Notes: a model not told the origin generated them from the sequence alone. A stretch of 64,000 nt of DNA from Myroides fluvii (GCF_009792295.1 NZ_CP039934.1:3368501-3432500); one strand, 5' to 3'. Counted from the first letter of the stretch, positions 8,194 through 18,351 are shown. Program-made: numbers and translations.

Positions 8194-9054
8194 TTATAAA
8201 CCTAATCCATAGCGCAGTTGAATGCCAAAGTTGTAATTTTTGAAAACCGCAGAAGAACGTTGCTGAATACTGTTGTATTCAATGGGTTCTAAGGGATCTG
8301 CTGTATAACCTAACAAATGCTCTTTTGGTTGACTAACCGTTGGTTTTTGGTTGTTTAATCCCAGGTCAAAATAAGCACCAACATAGAGATGTTGATTTTC
8401 TTTTAAACTGTGTCGTACACCAACTTCTGCAATCCAAGACCAACGATCTTTGAGATCTAAATCGGGTTGGTATTCTTTGCTTTCGTAAGAACCAAAACCA
8501 GCAAATGTAGGCTTGTCTAAAATTAGATTATATTGTGGAAAATGGCCTTCTGTTTTAAAGTCATTCCACGAAAGTGTAGTTTTACTACTCATAACTAAAG
8601 AAAATTGTATCCCAGTGCGGGCGTACAAAGCCGTCTCTCCTTCTCCTATATATTGAACAGTTAAGGGAATATGGATCTGATTTACTTTCCATTCTTCTTT
8701 GTAGCTTTTCCCTGAATATACAAAAATGAAATTCTCTTGTTCTGAATCCACTTGAGGATTTTTACCACTCAAATTTGAGGCATTAAAATCTATCGTTTGC
8801 ATGGCATACTGTAAGCCTATTCCAGCACTCCATTTTCGGTGTAAGAAATAGTCATACTGTAAACCTAAGGCCGTATTGAACTTCAAATCACTTGAAAACT
8901 GTTCTGGTAAACTACCATAGGCTTTCATTAATCCCGCTTTAGCATTTACGCCAACTTCGTGTTTATTAAAATAATAACGGCTGTATTGTGCTTGTGCTTG
9001 GTAAGAACCTGCAATGAGCAAGCCAAAAATCAAAAGGATGTTGTGTTTTTTCAT
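8194..9054 (-). CDS. Outer-membrane beta-barrel protein
   Basis: A 286-residue protein with an N-terminal signal peptide (hydrophobic LLIFGLLIAGSYQAQAQ, cleaved near residue 22) and repeated alternating strands rich in aromatic residues and Gly (LGLQYDYFLHRKWSAGIGLQY, YARTGIQFSL, WIAEVGVRHSL, YVGAYFDLGL). It ends in NYNFGIQLRYGLGL, a normal final barrel strand. It belongs to the broad OMP_b-brl/PorT-like group. It lies 75 bases downstream of the giant T9SS protein on the same strand, so the two may be co-transcribed. A partner role in anchoring that protein is inference; it does not look like a classical PorP/SprF protein. Confidence 0.8.
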   Translation of the reverse strand: MKKHNILLIFGLLIAGSYQAQAQYSRYYFNKHEVGVNAKAGLMKAYGSLPEQFSSDLKFNTALGLQYDYFLHRKWSAGIGLQYAMQTIDFNASNLSGKNPQVDSEQENFIFVYSGKSYKEEWKVNQIHIPLTVQYIGEGETALYARTGIQFSLVMSSKTTLSWNDFKTEGHFPQYNLILDKPTFAGFGSYESKEYQPDLDLKDRWSWIAEVGVRHSLKENQHLYVGAYFDLGLNNQKPTVSQPKEHLLGYTADPLEPIEYNSIQQRSSAVFKNYNFGIQLRYGLGL

Positions 9055-9129
9055 CTTTTATGTTTTATAAACTTACTTTCAAGTGTAGGGTTCTAGAATT
9101 AAAACCCTACAATATTGAAAGTAATATAA

Positions 9130-12100
9130 TTAATCTCTAACAATGAATTGGACGCTTTGTTCTCCTTTTATCATTTTCAACACTAAGAAATAAGATCCAG
9201 ATGCAACTGTTGTAGGAATAGCAATATTTGAATTGCCAAGTTGTACTTCTCCTTTTTGGATCAGCTGCCCTTTAACATCGTAAATCACATAACCTACTGT
9301 TTCTTGATTTGGTTGATCTAAACGAACATGTAAAAGCTGATTCTTCTTCACTGGGTTTGGATAAACACTCAATTCACTCTTTGTTGGTGCTTCAATATAA
9401 ATTGGACAGCTAATTATTTTTTTACCGTCACTTAAAGTCAACGCTACGTGATAAGTAGCACCTACTTCTAAGACGCTGCCATAAGCATCTCCTGCGGAAT
9501 AAGCCTGCCCCGTTCCTATTGATTCTCCATTTTTAAACCATTCATAAGCAGTAAATACATAACCTCCATTGGTTTGTTTGTTGTTGTTTACCAATAATAC
9601 GTTGTTGTATTTTTGATATACAATCTTATCTGTAGGCATGTGTTTATCAATAATCACTTTGTAGGTTTCTGTTGTCCCATGTGGGGATTTAACGGTAATT
9701 AGTTGTACATATTGACCATAGTTAGGTACCGCTACAACAATGTGTTTTGCAGGAGTTACGATTGTTCCTTCTGACGTTTTCACCTCGATGGTTACGCTAT
9801 TTTGTTTTGAGTCGCAACCTACAACAACATAAACTTCTTTTTCTATTTTGCCATACGACACCCCATCTACAATTAAATCGAGAATATCTACATTTTTGCT
9901 AACTACTTCTATGGTACGACTAACAGGCATTGCAGCATTGTAATTTTCATTGCCTTCTTGACGTGCAGTAATTGTTACAAAACCTGAACGCAAGAACGTC
10001 ACTTGTCCATTTGCACTAACAGTGGCTATTTCGCGATCTTCAGCGTAATCGATACTGAACGAAACTGGTAAAGATGAACTAGCTGTTGCATGTAGTTGTA
10101 AAGTTGGTGTATCCTCAAGTACTACTGGTGTAGGAGCATTAAAATCAATCGTTTGATCTGCTTGTACAATAGTTAATACCGCACTTAATGTGAGTGGTTC
10201 ATAATTTGTTCCTCCCGTTACACGTGCAGTAACAGTATAGGTGCCCACATTGATTTTATCGTTGTTTGTGTAGGTAATTACTGCACCTTCAGGCACATTG
10301 CCCACTACAGCTAACGACTTAGTTGTTCCGTCATAAATAAATGTACGTGATGGTAAAGACAAGCCTGTAATTGCTCCACTAACAATTTCAAAATCAGCAG
10401 GAACAAATGTGTCAATCAGGTAATTTGTTCTTGCGGCTAAGGTTCCTTGCCCAATTGGATAAAGTCCTAATGCTTCCCCTGGTTGACGAACTAAACGACC
10501 GGACATAACTTGTTCCGTTTGATCTCCGCGTTGTAATCCTTCAACTGTATAGGTTAACAATGGATCTGCTTGACCAAATGATTTACCTTGATTTTCATTT
10601 ACGCGAACGGTAATTAATGCTGGTTTAATTTCAAATTTACTCTCATTTATGATAACAAGATTATAATTAGCAGAAGTAGTGCTTAAACTACGCGCCTCAT
10701 AAGAATATAAACCTACATTTTCACCTGCTGTTCGCTGAAGTGTACCGCGAAGTATGGTTTCACTTGTATCGCTGTACTTGAATCCTGTCACGGTAAATGT
10801 AAATACAGGATCTAGAGCGCCATATGTTTTTGACATCCCCACAGTAGGATTGATTGTTAATGGTGCAGGGTTAATTGTTAACACACTTGAGTGATAGACC
10901 AACATATAATTGGCATTCATCAAATGTAAACTTCCTTGGTTAATCATATAGTTGCCTACATTCTCTCCCGTAACACGTGCTAAAGTTCCTGCTAAAACAT
11001 CGGTATCATTATTTTTCAATCCTGTTACTGTATAAGTCAAAACTGGATCTTCGTCTCCATATACCTTTGTCAATGCATTCGCTCTTACATTCAATGTAGC
11101 CTTTGTAATCTCAAAAGTAGATCCAATAAAGGTGATGTCATAATTAGGTCCAGCATATAAATTTGCTTGAGTAATTGGATATTCACCCAGGTTTTCCCCT
11201 GCATCTCTACTGATGCCATTGAGTAAAATACGCGCATCATCATTATATTGCAACCCGTCAACAGTATAGGTTAAAACAGGATCTGCATCTCCGTATTCTT
11301 TGTATTGATCTGCGTCTGCAGTAACCGTTAACATGGCTTTATTTACTGTTAAATTGAAGAATACATCGTCAGCTGGTAAATACTGTGAATTTCCTTCTTG
11401 ACTCGCTTTAATTCGAGTTGTTCCAGCACCTTTAATAACAAATCGTCCATTTTCAAAAACAGCGATATCTTCATTATCGATTTCAAAAGAAACCGGTAAT
11501 CCACTATCAGATGTTCCGTGAACAAAAGGCTCATCTCCGTAATCTTTCGCAAGATCAGTAGCGGTAATGATTTGATTATCTGTAGCTTCTTGTGTCATGA
11601 ATATAACAGGACCATACCACATTCCACAAGGAACTCCCTGAATATAAACATCATAAACTGTATATGCATGTAAACTCCTGAATGTATATGGATTTTCAAT
11701 ATTTTCAACCACAGTTCCTGTTCCGCGTTCAAAACCAGTTAATCCATACTCTATATTAAATAGAGTAGCATCAGAAATGATGTTTAGTGTTGGTCCATCA
11801 GTTGCTGTCACATCGACAATTGCATCCGCAATGACTTGAGCAGGTATAACCGTGATGGCAACTTCCTCTCTTGCTGACTTACATTTTACTTCAAAAACCC
11901 AGTTGTAATACCCCATATAATATGCCGAGTCATAGCCATTACCTGTAATAGAGGCTACTCGCGAAGTATACGGATAGGATGCTCTACTTGTATTTCTTCG
12001 AATTCCACCTGACGGTAAACTATTTGTTATTTTATACGTACCTGGTGCTAATTGAAGGTTAATCGGAAGTTCCTGTTTTGTCGTTCCTCCAGTTCCTACT

Positions 12101-15100
12101 GTAGTATAATTGATTGTTCCAACCGTTGCAGAACCTGTTGCCCCAGTTTGTTTAAACACCATACTACCACTTACTCCGTTTGTATAAGGGTAAATATCAA
12201 TGGTCTTTAGCGTTGTCGCTTCTAAAATTGTAAAGTTTACTTCCCAAGTGCTAGTCGTCCAAGCATCTTGACCTGTACCTACAGCTGCCGCATTTAATGG
12301 ACCCGTACTAACATCTGATGCTGTAGTAGAAGTTACATCATACCAAAGGGAAGTGCTTGCAGCAATAGTCGTTGTATAAGTATTACCTACGTGGATTGGG
12401 GTAGTTGAAGTACTTGAATTATACCAATTCACAATTCCTTGCGTAGCTACTTCTAAGGTAACATCGCGTGTACCACAAAAAGTTAGGTCTTCCTCATTTG
12501 TTACAAATTCATAATCGGGAAAATTACACAAAGTTCTAAATACTTTTGGCGAACTCCAATCACTTTGCTCTGTAGGTGAACATACAGTTTGTACATAAAC
12601 GGTGTACGCTGTTTCATTATTTAAACCTGTTAATAGTAAAAACAAATCAGTCGTTGTAAACGTATTGACCAAACCAGTGGCTTCTCCAGGTACACCCGAA
12701 GTGCGCAATTCTACTTTGTATTGTACATTCGTTGTATTACCAACTAAAGGTAGTCCCCATGTTAATTTAGCTGTTGTTTTACCTATTTGAGTTACTTCTA
12801 AATTGGATGGGAAATAACAAGAAGGCGGTGGTAAAATTTCAACTGCGTAATCTTCGATTTCCGAATAACTAGACGTTGCCGAACAGGGATTTAAATCTGC
12901 CCCATTTTTCGCATGATGATATTGCACGCGCAAACGATAAATACCCGGTGTAGTGGTGATAGGTACGGTAAATGCTGGAAAGTTAACCGTAGAGTTCGCA
13001 CTAATCGTATTCGCAATTACAGCTACTTTTTCATTCGCATCAAATACTACATTTTGATTGTAATCAATCCAAATCGCAGCCCCATGTGTACCACTTCCTG
13101 ATCCACTTGTCAAAGAAGCTACATAAGAACTCCCCGGTTGCAATTGCGCTGGAGCAACTGTATTGGCATAGTTTATATATCCACTTATTCCTTCAGAAGT
13201 GGCAGAGTTATTATTTAAGTTACTAAGTTTAAAATTGCGAATCTCATCTGAATTATTAGATGAACCCGTTGGAATACAATAAGCTATTGTATTAAATCTA
13301 AATGGACCTACCCAGGTACTTACTCCATCAGTTCCACCACAATCTTGACGCACAAAGTAATCATACGCCGTATCAATGGTTAGTCCTGAAAGTGTACCTT
13401 GATTAGCAAATCCCGTAACTAAAGTACCTGCTGTTGCTACATCAAATCCTCTAGGTCCCCATTTGATATCAAAAGTTGTTCCTGAACTTGTCCAATTCAA
13501 ATCCGCACTTGTAGCCGTTTCATTTGAAACTCCTAAAGCAGAAGGTCTCTCACACGTACCTACTGGTAAAATTTGAACCGCATAATCCTCTATCTCAGCA
13601 TTTGCAGATGAAGCATTACATGGATCTAAATCTGCTCCTGCTTTGTTGTGTTGATACTGTACTCTCAATCGATAAATACCCGGTTGTACCGTAGCTGGTA
13701 CTGTAAACTCAGGAAAACTAACGGTCGCATTCGCAGTAATGGTATTTCCAATTACCGCTACTTTTTCATTTGCATCGAATACTAAATTAGTATTGTAATC
13801 AATCCAGATGGCCGCACCGTGATTTCCACTTCCTGTACCAGCAGTTAAGAAAGCCGTATAAGAAGCTCCAGCTTCTAATTGTGCCGGAGCAACCGTTGCA
13901 GCATAATCTTTATATCCAGCCACACCATCACTTGGATTTGAGTTATTACTCAAATTACTCAAGGTAAAGTTTCTAATCTCATCCGCATTATTCCCTGAAC
14001 CTGTAGGAATACAATAGCCCGTTCTAAATGCATAGGGTCCCACCCAAACGGTTACACCATCTGCACCACAATCACGACGTACATAATAATCGTAGTTGGT
14101 ATCCCCTGTTAATCCAGTCAACGTTCCACCATTGGCAAACCCACTGACTAACGTTCCTGCCGTTTCAACAGCAAAACCGCTAGCTCCCCATTTGATATCA
14201 AAGGTTGTTCCTAAACTTGTCCAAGATAAATCAGCGCTTACAAATGTCATATTATCTGCTTGTAATACACTTGGTAAAGGACAAGCTGGTGGCGGTAAAA
14301 TTTGAATGGCATAATCTTCTGTTTCTGAATAACTTGAAGTTGCCGTACATGGATTCAAATCCTCTCCTTTTTTCCCGCTGTGGTATTGAACTCTCAAGCG
14401 ATAAAGACCTGGAACTAGTGTTTCAGGTATGATGAAACTTGGAAAACTAACTGTTGCATTAGCAGTAATGGTAGTGCCAATAACCGTTACTTTTTCGTTA
14501 GCATCAAATATACCATTTTGATTATAGTCTATCCAAATAGCAGCCCCATGCGTACCACTTCCCGATCCACTGGTCAAAGAAGCAACATGAGCAACTCCTG
14601 CTTGCAACTGTGCAGGAGCCACTGTTCCGGAATAATCCTTATATCCACTTACACCATCTGAAGCGGTAGAACTATTATTTAAATTACCCAAAGTGAAATT
14701 TCTAATTTCATCTGAGTTATTCGATGATCCAGTAGGAATACAATATAAGGTAGTATTAAATCTAAATGGACCTACCCAGGTACTTACTCCATTAGTTCCA
14801 CCACAATTTTGGCGTACATAATAAGCGTAATATGTACCAGGTGTTAATCCTGATAATGTACCTCCATTCGTAAAACCTGTAACTAAAGTACCTGCTGTTT
14901 CTACGTCAAATCCACTTGGTCCCCATTTGATATCAAATGAAGTTCCTGAACTAGTCCAATTTAGCACAGCACTTGTAACAGTTTCGTTCGTCACTCCTAA
15001 AGCAGAAGGTCTTGCACACGTACCTGCAGGTAAAATTTGAACCGCATAATCCTCTATCTCAGCATTTGCAGATGAAGCATTACATGGATCTAAATCTGCT

Positions 15101-17202
15101 CCTGCTTTGTTGTGTTGATACTGTACTCTCAATCGATAAATACCCGGTTGTACCGTAGCTGGTACTGTAAACTCAGGAAAACTAACGGTCGCATTTGCAG
15201 TAATGGTATTTCCAATTACCGCTACTTTTTCATTTGCATCGAATACTAAATTAGTATTGTAATCAATCCAGATGGCTGCACCGTGACTTCCACTTCCTGT
15301 ACCAGCAGTTAAGAAAGCCGTATAAGAAGCTCCTGCTTCTAACTGTGCCGGAGCAACCGTTGCAGCATAATCTTTATATCCAGCCACACCATCACTTGGA
15401 TTTGAGTTATTACTTAAATTACTCAAGGTAAAGTTTCTAATCTCATCCGCATTATTCCCTGAACCTGTAGGAATACAATAGCCCGTTCTAAATGCATAGG
15501 GTCCCACCCAAACGGTTACACCATCTGCACCACAATCACGACGTACATAATAATCGTAGTTGGTATCCCCTGTTAATCCAGTCAACGTTCCACCATTGGC
15601 AAACCCACTGACTAAAGTTCCTGCCGTTTCAACAGCAAAACCGCTAGCTCCCCATTTGATATCAAAGGTTGTTCCCAAGCTAGCCCAAGCTAAATCCGCA
15701 CTTTGAAACGTCAAATTAGTTGCAGTTAATAAACTAGGTAGCGCACAAGCTGGCGGTGGAAGAATTTGCACTGCATAATCTTCTGTTTCCGCATATTGAC
15801 TCGATGCTAAACAAGAATTTAAATCTGCTCCTGATTTATTATGTTGATACTGTACTCTCAAGCGATATATTCCTGGAGGCATTGTTTCAGGAATTGTAAA
15901 TGATGGAAAATTAACCGTTGCGTTTGCACCAATTGTATTTCCTATTATAGCTACCTTTTCATCTGTATCAAATAGTAGATTATTGTTGTAATCAATCCAA
16001 ATAGCAGCTCCATGAGTTCCAGTTCCAGATCCACTCGTCAAAGAAGCAACGTGAGTAACTCCTGCTTGCAACTGTGCTGGTGCAACTGTAGCCGAATAAT
16101 CCTTATATCCATTTACACCATCTGAAGCGGTAGAACTATTATTTAAATTACCCAAGGTGAAATTTCTAATTTCATCTGAGTTATTCGATGCTCCAGTAGG
16201 AATACAATAACCCGTTCTAAATTGGAAAGGCCCTGCCCAAGTACTTACTCCATCTGTAGCACCGCAATCACGGCGTACGTAATAATCGTAATTCGTATCT
16301 GCTGTTAAATTAGATAGTGTACCTCCATTGGCAAATCCAGTCACTAAAGTTCCTGCCGAAGCAACGTTGAACCCTCTAGCCCCCCATTTAATATCAAAAG
16401 TTGTACCTGAACTAAGCCAAGTTAAATTGACAGTAGTAGCAGTTAGATTTTCAATACCCAACTGAGTGGGTGGAAAACATGTCGGGGTAATCTCTCCTGA
16501 TAAAGCAAAAATATTTAAAAACCCACTAGTTGAACTTGTCTTAACAATATCTACTTTTTGGACTATTTTGTTTTGATTGGCTACATCTATAGCAATAGCA
16601 ACCTGGAACAATTTAGGATTTGTAGTATTGTTATCTGGATTTTCTGATCCAGTACGCGGTACTCTCCCAATTCCTCGAATGGCAACAGGAGGTGTTCCAG
16701 TTTGATACCAATCGGGTACCGATTGTGAGGTAAACGTTTGCGTTGTTGTGTCCGTAAACGTAATGGTTCCCGTAAACGAAGAAGTTGCGCTACCTGAAGT
16801 TACTAAAACATATAGTTTACTCAAATTAGGCGCAGCTTGAACAGCCAAAGAGCCCGTTCCGTTATTGGCATTAATTTTTAATGCATTATTCTGGTTGTAA
16901 GCAGCCAGTTGAAACGTCAATCCAGGGGTTTCTGTTGCAATGGTGGTAATCAATCCATTAGCGGGTAGACCCACTGTCGCGCCTGGGTAATTAATACTCA
17001 TAAACGCATTGTTAGCACCACCGCTTGTTGCATCAACGGCTGCGGTACTATGGGTAGACGCCGGTCTATCCTCTGCAATAACATCTTCATTAAATCCAGA
17101 TGTAACAACTAAAGGCGTATAATTTTGTCCTCTAGTGAATTGTCCAGATAATAACATGAAGATTAAAAAGAACTGTAAAAGTAGTTTTTTATTCATAATC
17201 AT
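9130..17202 (-). CDS. Giant multidomain T9SS-secreted surface protein (Fn3, GEVED, MBG repeats)
   Basis: A 2,690-residue secreted protein. A signal peptide (residues ~1-26) opens at ATG 17202 or the next ATG at 17196. An N-terminal beta-rich domain (~27-238) precedes five alternating units, each a Fn3-like module (CxxPSxL, FDIKWG) plus a GEVED module (CIPTG, DEIRNF, HGAAIWIDYN, ETEDYAV), GEVED starts near residues 331, 574, 819, 1062 and 1307. A sixth Fn3 (~1460) and an Ig-like segment follow, then four MBG domains (YGDxDPVLTYTV, ~1950-2300), Ig-like and cadherin-like modules, and a type A T9SS sorting domain (from ~2610: YPNP, then IYDVKGQLIQKG). It is likely exported by T9SS and attached to the surface as an adhesin. 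No enzymatic domain was recognised. The 0.65-kb repeats at 13565 and 15029 lie inside it. Confidence 0.93.
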   Translation of the reverse strand: MIMNKKLLLQFFLIFMLLSGQFTRGQNYTPLVVTSGFNEDVIAEDRPASTHSTAAVDATSGGANNAFMSINYPGATVGLPANGLITTIATETPGLTFQLAAYNQNNALKINANNGTGSLAVQAAPNLSKLYVLVTSGSATSSFTGTITFTDTTTQTFTSQSVPDWYQTGTPPVAIRGIGRVPRTGSENPDNNTTNPKLFQVAIAIDVANQNKIVQKVDIVKTSSTSGFLNIFALSGEITPTCFPPTQLGIENLTATTVNLTWLSSGTTFDIKWGARGFNVASAGTLVTGFANGGTLSNLTADTNYDYYVRRDCGATDGVSTWAGPFQFRTGYCIPTGASNNSDEIRNFTLGNLNNSSTASDGVNGYKDYSATVAPAQLQAGVTHVASLTSGSGTGTHGAAIWIDYNNNLLFDTDEKVAIIGNTIGANATVNFPSFTIPETMPPGIYRLRVQYQHNKSGADLNSCLASSQYAETEDYAVQILPPPACALPSLLTATNLTFQSADLAWASLGTTFDIKWGASGFAVETAGTLVSGFANGGTLTGLTGDTNYDYYVRRDCGADGVTVWVGPYAFRTGYCIPTGSGNNADEIRNFTLSNLSNNSNPSDGVAGYKDYAATVAPAQLEAGASYTAFLTAGTGSGSHGAAIWIDYNTNLVFDANEKVAVIGNTITANATVSFPEFTVPATVQPGIYRLRVQYQHNKAGADLDPCNASSANAEIEDYAVQILPAGTCARPSALGVTNETVTSAVLNWTSSGTSFDIKWGPSGFDVETAGTLVTGFTNGGTLSGLTPGTYYAYYVRQNCGGTNGVSTWVGPFRFNTTLYCIPTGSSNNSDEIRNFTLGNLNNSSTASDGVSGYKDYSGTVAPAQLQAGVAHVASLTSGSGSGTHGAAIWIDYNQNGIFDANEKVTVIGTTITANATVSFPSFIIPETLVPGLYRLRVQYHSGKKGEDLNPCTATSSYSETEDYAIQILPPPACPLPSVLQADNMTFVSADLSWTSLGTTFDIKWGASGFAVETAGTLVSGFANGGTLTGLTGDTNYDYYVRRDCGADGVTVWVGPYAFRTGYCIPTGSGNNADEIRNFTLSNLSNNSNPSDGVAGYKDYAATVAPAQLEAGASYTAFLTAGTGSGNHGAAIWIDYNTNLVFDANEKVAVIGNTITANATVSFPEFTVPATVQPGIYRLRVQYQHNKAGADLDPCNASSANAEIEDYAVQILPVGTCERPSALGVSNETATSADLNWTSSGTTFDIKWGPRGFDVATAGTLVTGFANQGTLSGLTIDTAYDYFVRQDCGGTDGVSTWVGPFRFNTIAYCIPTGSSNNSDEIRNFKLSNLNNNSATSEGISGYINYANTVAPAQLQPGSSYVASLTSGSGSGTHGAAIWIDYNQNVVFDANEKVAVIANTISANSTVNFPAFTVPITTTPGIYRLRVQYHHAKNGADLNPCSATSSYSEIEDYAVEILPPPSCYFPSNLEVTQIGKTTAKLTWGLPLVGNTTNVQYKVELRTSGVPGEATGLVNTFTTTDLFLLLTGLNNETAYTVYVQTVCSPTEQSDWSSPKVFRTLCNFPDYEFVTNEEDLTFCGTRDVTLEVATQGIVNWYNSSTSTTPIHVGNTYTTTIAASTSLWYDVTSTTASDVSTGPLNAAAVGTGQDAWTTSTWEVNFTILEATTLKTIDIYPYTNGVSGSMVFKQTGATGSATVGTINYTTVGTGGTTKQELPINLQLAPGTYKITNSLPSGGIRRNTSRASYPYTSRVASITGNGYDSAYYMGYYNWVFEVKCKSAREEVAITVIPAQVIADAIVDVTATDGPTLNIISDATLFNIEYGLTGFERGTGTVVENIENPYTFRSLHAYTVYDVYIQGVPCGMWYGPVIFMTQEATDNQIITATDLAKDYGDEPFVHGTSDSGLPVSFEIDNEDIAVFENGRFVIKGAGTTRIKASQEGNSQYLPADDVFFNLTVNKAMLTVTADADQYKEYGDADPVLTYTVDGLQYNDDARILLNGISRDAGENLGEYPITQANLYAGPNYDITFIGSTFEITKATLNVRANALTKVYGDEDPVLTYTVTGLKNNDTDVLAGTLARVTGENVGNYMINQGSLHLMNANYMLVYHSSVLTINPAPLTINPTVGMSKTYGALDPVFTFTVTGFKYSDTSETILRGTLQRTAGENVGLYSYEARSLSTTSANYNLVIINESKFEIKPALITVRVNENQGKSFGQADPLLTYTVEGLQRGDQTEQVMSGRLVRQPGEALGLYPIGQGTLAARTNYLIDTFVPADFEIVSGAITGLSLPSRTFIYDGTTKSLAVVGNVPEGAVITYTNNDKINVGTYTVTARVTGGTNYEPLTLSAVLTIVQADQTIDFNAPTPVVLEDTPTLQLHATASSSLPVSFSIDYAEDREIATVSANGQVTFLRSGFVTITARQEGNENYNAAMPVSRTIEVVSKNVDILDLIVDGVSYGKIEKEVYVVVGCDSKQNSVTIEVKTSEGTIVTPAKHIVVAVPNYGQYVQLITVKSPHGTTETYKVIIDKHMPTDKIVYQKYNNVLLVNNNKQTNGGYVFTAYEWFKNGESIGTGQAYSAGDAYGSVLEVGATYHVALTLSDGKKIISCPIYIEAPTKSELSVYPNPVKKNQLLHVRLDQPNQETVGYVIYDVKGQLIQKGEVQLGNSNIAIPTTVASGSYFLVLKMIKGEQSVQFIVRD
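13565..14211. repeat. Near-identical intragenic repeat, copy A
   Basis: About 647 bases coding for the GEVED 4 / Fn3 4 segment of the giant surface protein. It matches copy B (15029-15675) at a constant offset of 1,464 bases (488 codons). By eye I found fewer than ten mismatches, mostly synonymous C/T changes. Flanking modules are clearly more divergent. Confidence 0.88.
15029..15675. repeat. Near-identical intragenic repeat, copy B
   Basis: Partner of 13565-14211, covering the GEVED 2 / Fn3 2 segment. Identity drops sharply just after the shared ATCAAAGGTTGTTCC at its end, suggesting a recent duplication or gene-conversion tract. Confidence 0.88.
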
Positions 17203-17571
17203 TTGTTTGGTTCGTTCGTTCGGTTCGTTTAATCAAATAATGGGTTTCATCCTGTTGTGTTATTGATACCCTTTGTTAATAATGTTAAATAATTCTTACA
17301 GTATTCAGCAAATTAAGCCCTTATATTGTCGTTCTTATTTTGTTTTATTCTATCATAGTTGCCAATATAGTAATTATAATAAAATTACATCATTATTTAT
17401 GCAAATATTTAAAATAAACAACAAAATGAATTTAATAAAAAAAATAACAAGTAGCACTTATGTTAATAAAAATAAAAATAGCTTCTTGTAGCATAATGGA
17501 GGTCCTTTAAAAACTGCGTTTTGTCCATCATCTACAGCTTTTGTTTACTAATTCCCCCTCCTTTTTTAATT
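17203..17571. other. Divergent intergenic region with short CGAAC repeats
   Basis: AT-rich region between the giant surface gene and the siderophore-interacting protein gene. Bases ~17211-17230 hold several CGAAC units (minus-strand reading) just before the giant gene's start codon. The rest is low-complexity AT sequence. An open frame on the plus strand at 17273-17491 has no family resemblance and is not called. Confidence 0.6.
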
Positions 17572-17579
17572 TACATTTG
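17572..17579 (+). promoter_or_regulatory. -7 box TACATTTG before siderophore-interacting protein
   Basis: A perfect TAnnTTTG match only 12 bases before the ATG at 17592, which implies a very short or absent 5' leader. This supports the 17592 start over an upstream one. No good -33 element at 19 bases. Confidence 0.5.
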
Positions 17580-17591
17580 CAAGAAAAAACA

Positions 17592-18314
17592 ATGATATCA
17601 AATAGCGTTAGAAGAATGTTAGACTTTTTAGGTATAGCGCCGATAAAAGTACCTCCAGCAGAAGTAGTCGATGTTGATATCCTATCCCCTTCTGTTAAAA
17701 AAATCAGACTTAAAGGCCCGTTTGAAAAACTACATTGTGACAGCGGCTCTTATGTTAGTTTTAAACTGAATCATGTACAGATTAGGACGTATACGGTAGC
17801 GACATTAGATAAAGAAAAAGGCTATTTGGAATTTATTGTTTACGGGCACAAATACAAGGGCAGTGGACAAGTATTTATGAATCAACTGAGCATCGGTGAT
17901 AAAATAAGTATGAATAGTTTACGCGCCAATAGCAATTATTTAGATTTACCTTCCACTGCCTTTGTTTTTTTTGGCGATGAAACCTCTTTGGGCCTAGGAC
18001 TATCGTTATTGCAAAAATGGAAAAAAAGGAATGTTACCTTTCTCTTTCTTTTTGAGTTAGATGAAGAAAATAAAGCACTCCCCGAAAAACTCGGATTTGA
18101 GCATGCCGTGATTTATCCTAAAAACAAAGTATTTCGAAATGAAAAAATAATTGGAGCACTTGAGCCTATTGAATCGATGCAGTGGAAAGATGCTGTTTTT
18201 CTATTGACAGGTAATGCAAAATCCATACAGATTTTTAGAAAAGTAATTAAAGATAAAACAACGAGTAAAGTCTATACCCGTGGTTATTGGATTGAAGGCA
18301 TCGAAGGTCTATAA
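17592..18314 (+). CDS. Siderophore-interacting protein (FAD/NAD(P)H ferric-siderophore reductase)
   Basis: A 240-residue flavoprotein expected to reduce ferric siderophores in the cytoplasm with NAD(P)H. The FAD-binding barrel holds RTYTVAT (residues ~65-71), the R-x-Y-T/S flavin motif. A second motif region (FFGDETSLGLGLSLLQKW) corresponds to the nucleotide-binding domain start, and the C-terminus has the family's YTRGYWIEG. The start at 17592 (MISNSVRRML) is preferred to an ATG 51 bases upstream because the -7 box at 17572-17579 would fall inside the longer frame. A hairpin terminator follows directly. No siderophore genes are adjacent, and no Fur box was identified. Confidence 0.85.
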   Translation: MISNSVRRMLDFLGIAPIKVPPAEVVDVDILSPSVKKIRLKGPFEKLHCDSGSYVSFKLNHVQIRTYTVATLDKEKGYLEFIVYGHKYKGSGQVFMNQLSIGDKISMNSLRANSNYLDLPSTAFVFFGDETSLGLGLSLLQKWKKRNVTFLFLFELDEENKALPEKLGFEHAVIYPKNKVFRNEKIIGALEPIESMQWKDAVFLLTGNAKSIQIFRKVIKDKTTSKVYTRGYWIEGIEGL

Positions 18315-18318
18315 AAAA

Positions 18319-18346
18319 GGTAGCAAGGAGTATTCTCCTTGCTACC
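18319..18346. terminator. Bidirectional terminator
   Basis: GGTAGCAAGGAG-tatt-CTCCTTGCTACC is a perfect 12-bp stem with a 4-base loop, placed between convergent genes and flanked by A/T-rich bases. Confidence 0.85.
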
Positions 18347-18351
18347 TGTAT

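Noticed and set aside
8194..9054. Barrel protein considered as PorP/SprF, the usual partner of type B T9SS adhesins
   Set aside because: The giant protein has a type A domain, and the barrel's sequence lacks features I associate with PorP/SprF; kept as a general outer-membrane barrel.
12602..14432. Several plus-strand open frames of 60-75 residues inside the giant surface gene
   Set aside because: Shadows of the repeated modules; they recur because the repeats recur.
17273..17491. Open frame of 72 residues between the giant gene and the siderophore protein gene
   Set aside because: Low-complexity AT-rich translation, no family, no promoter or ribosome-binding site.
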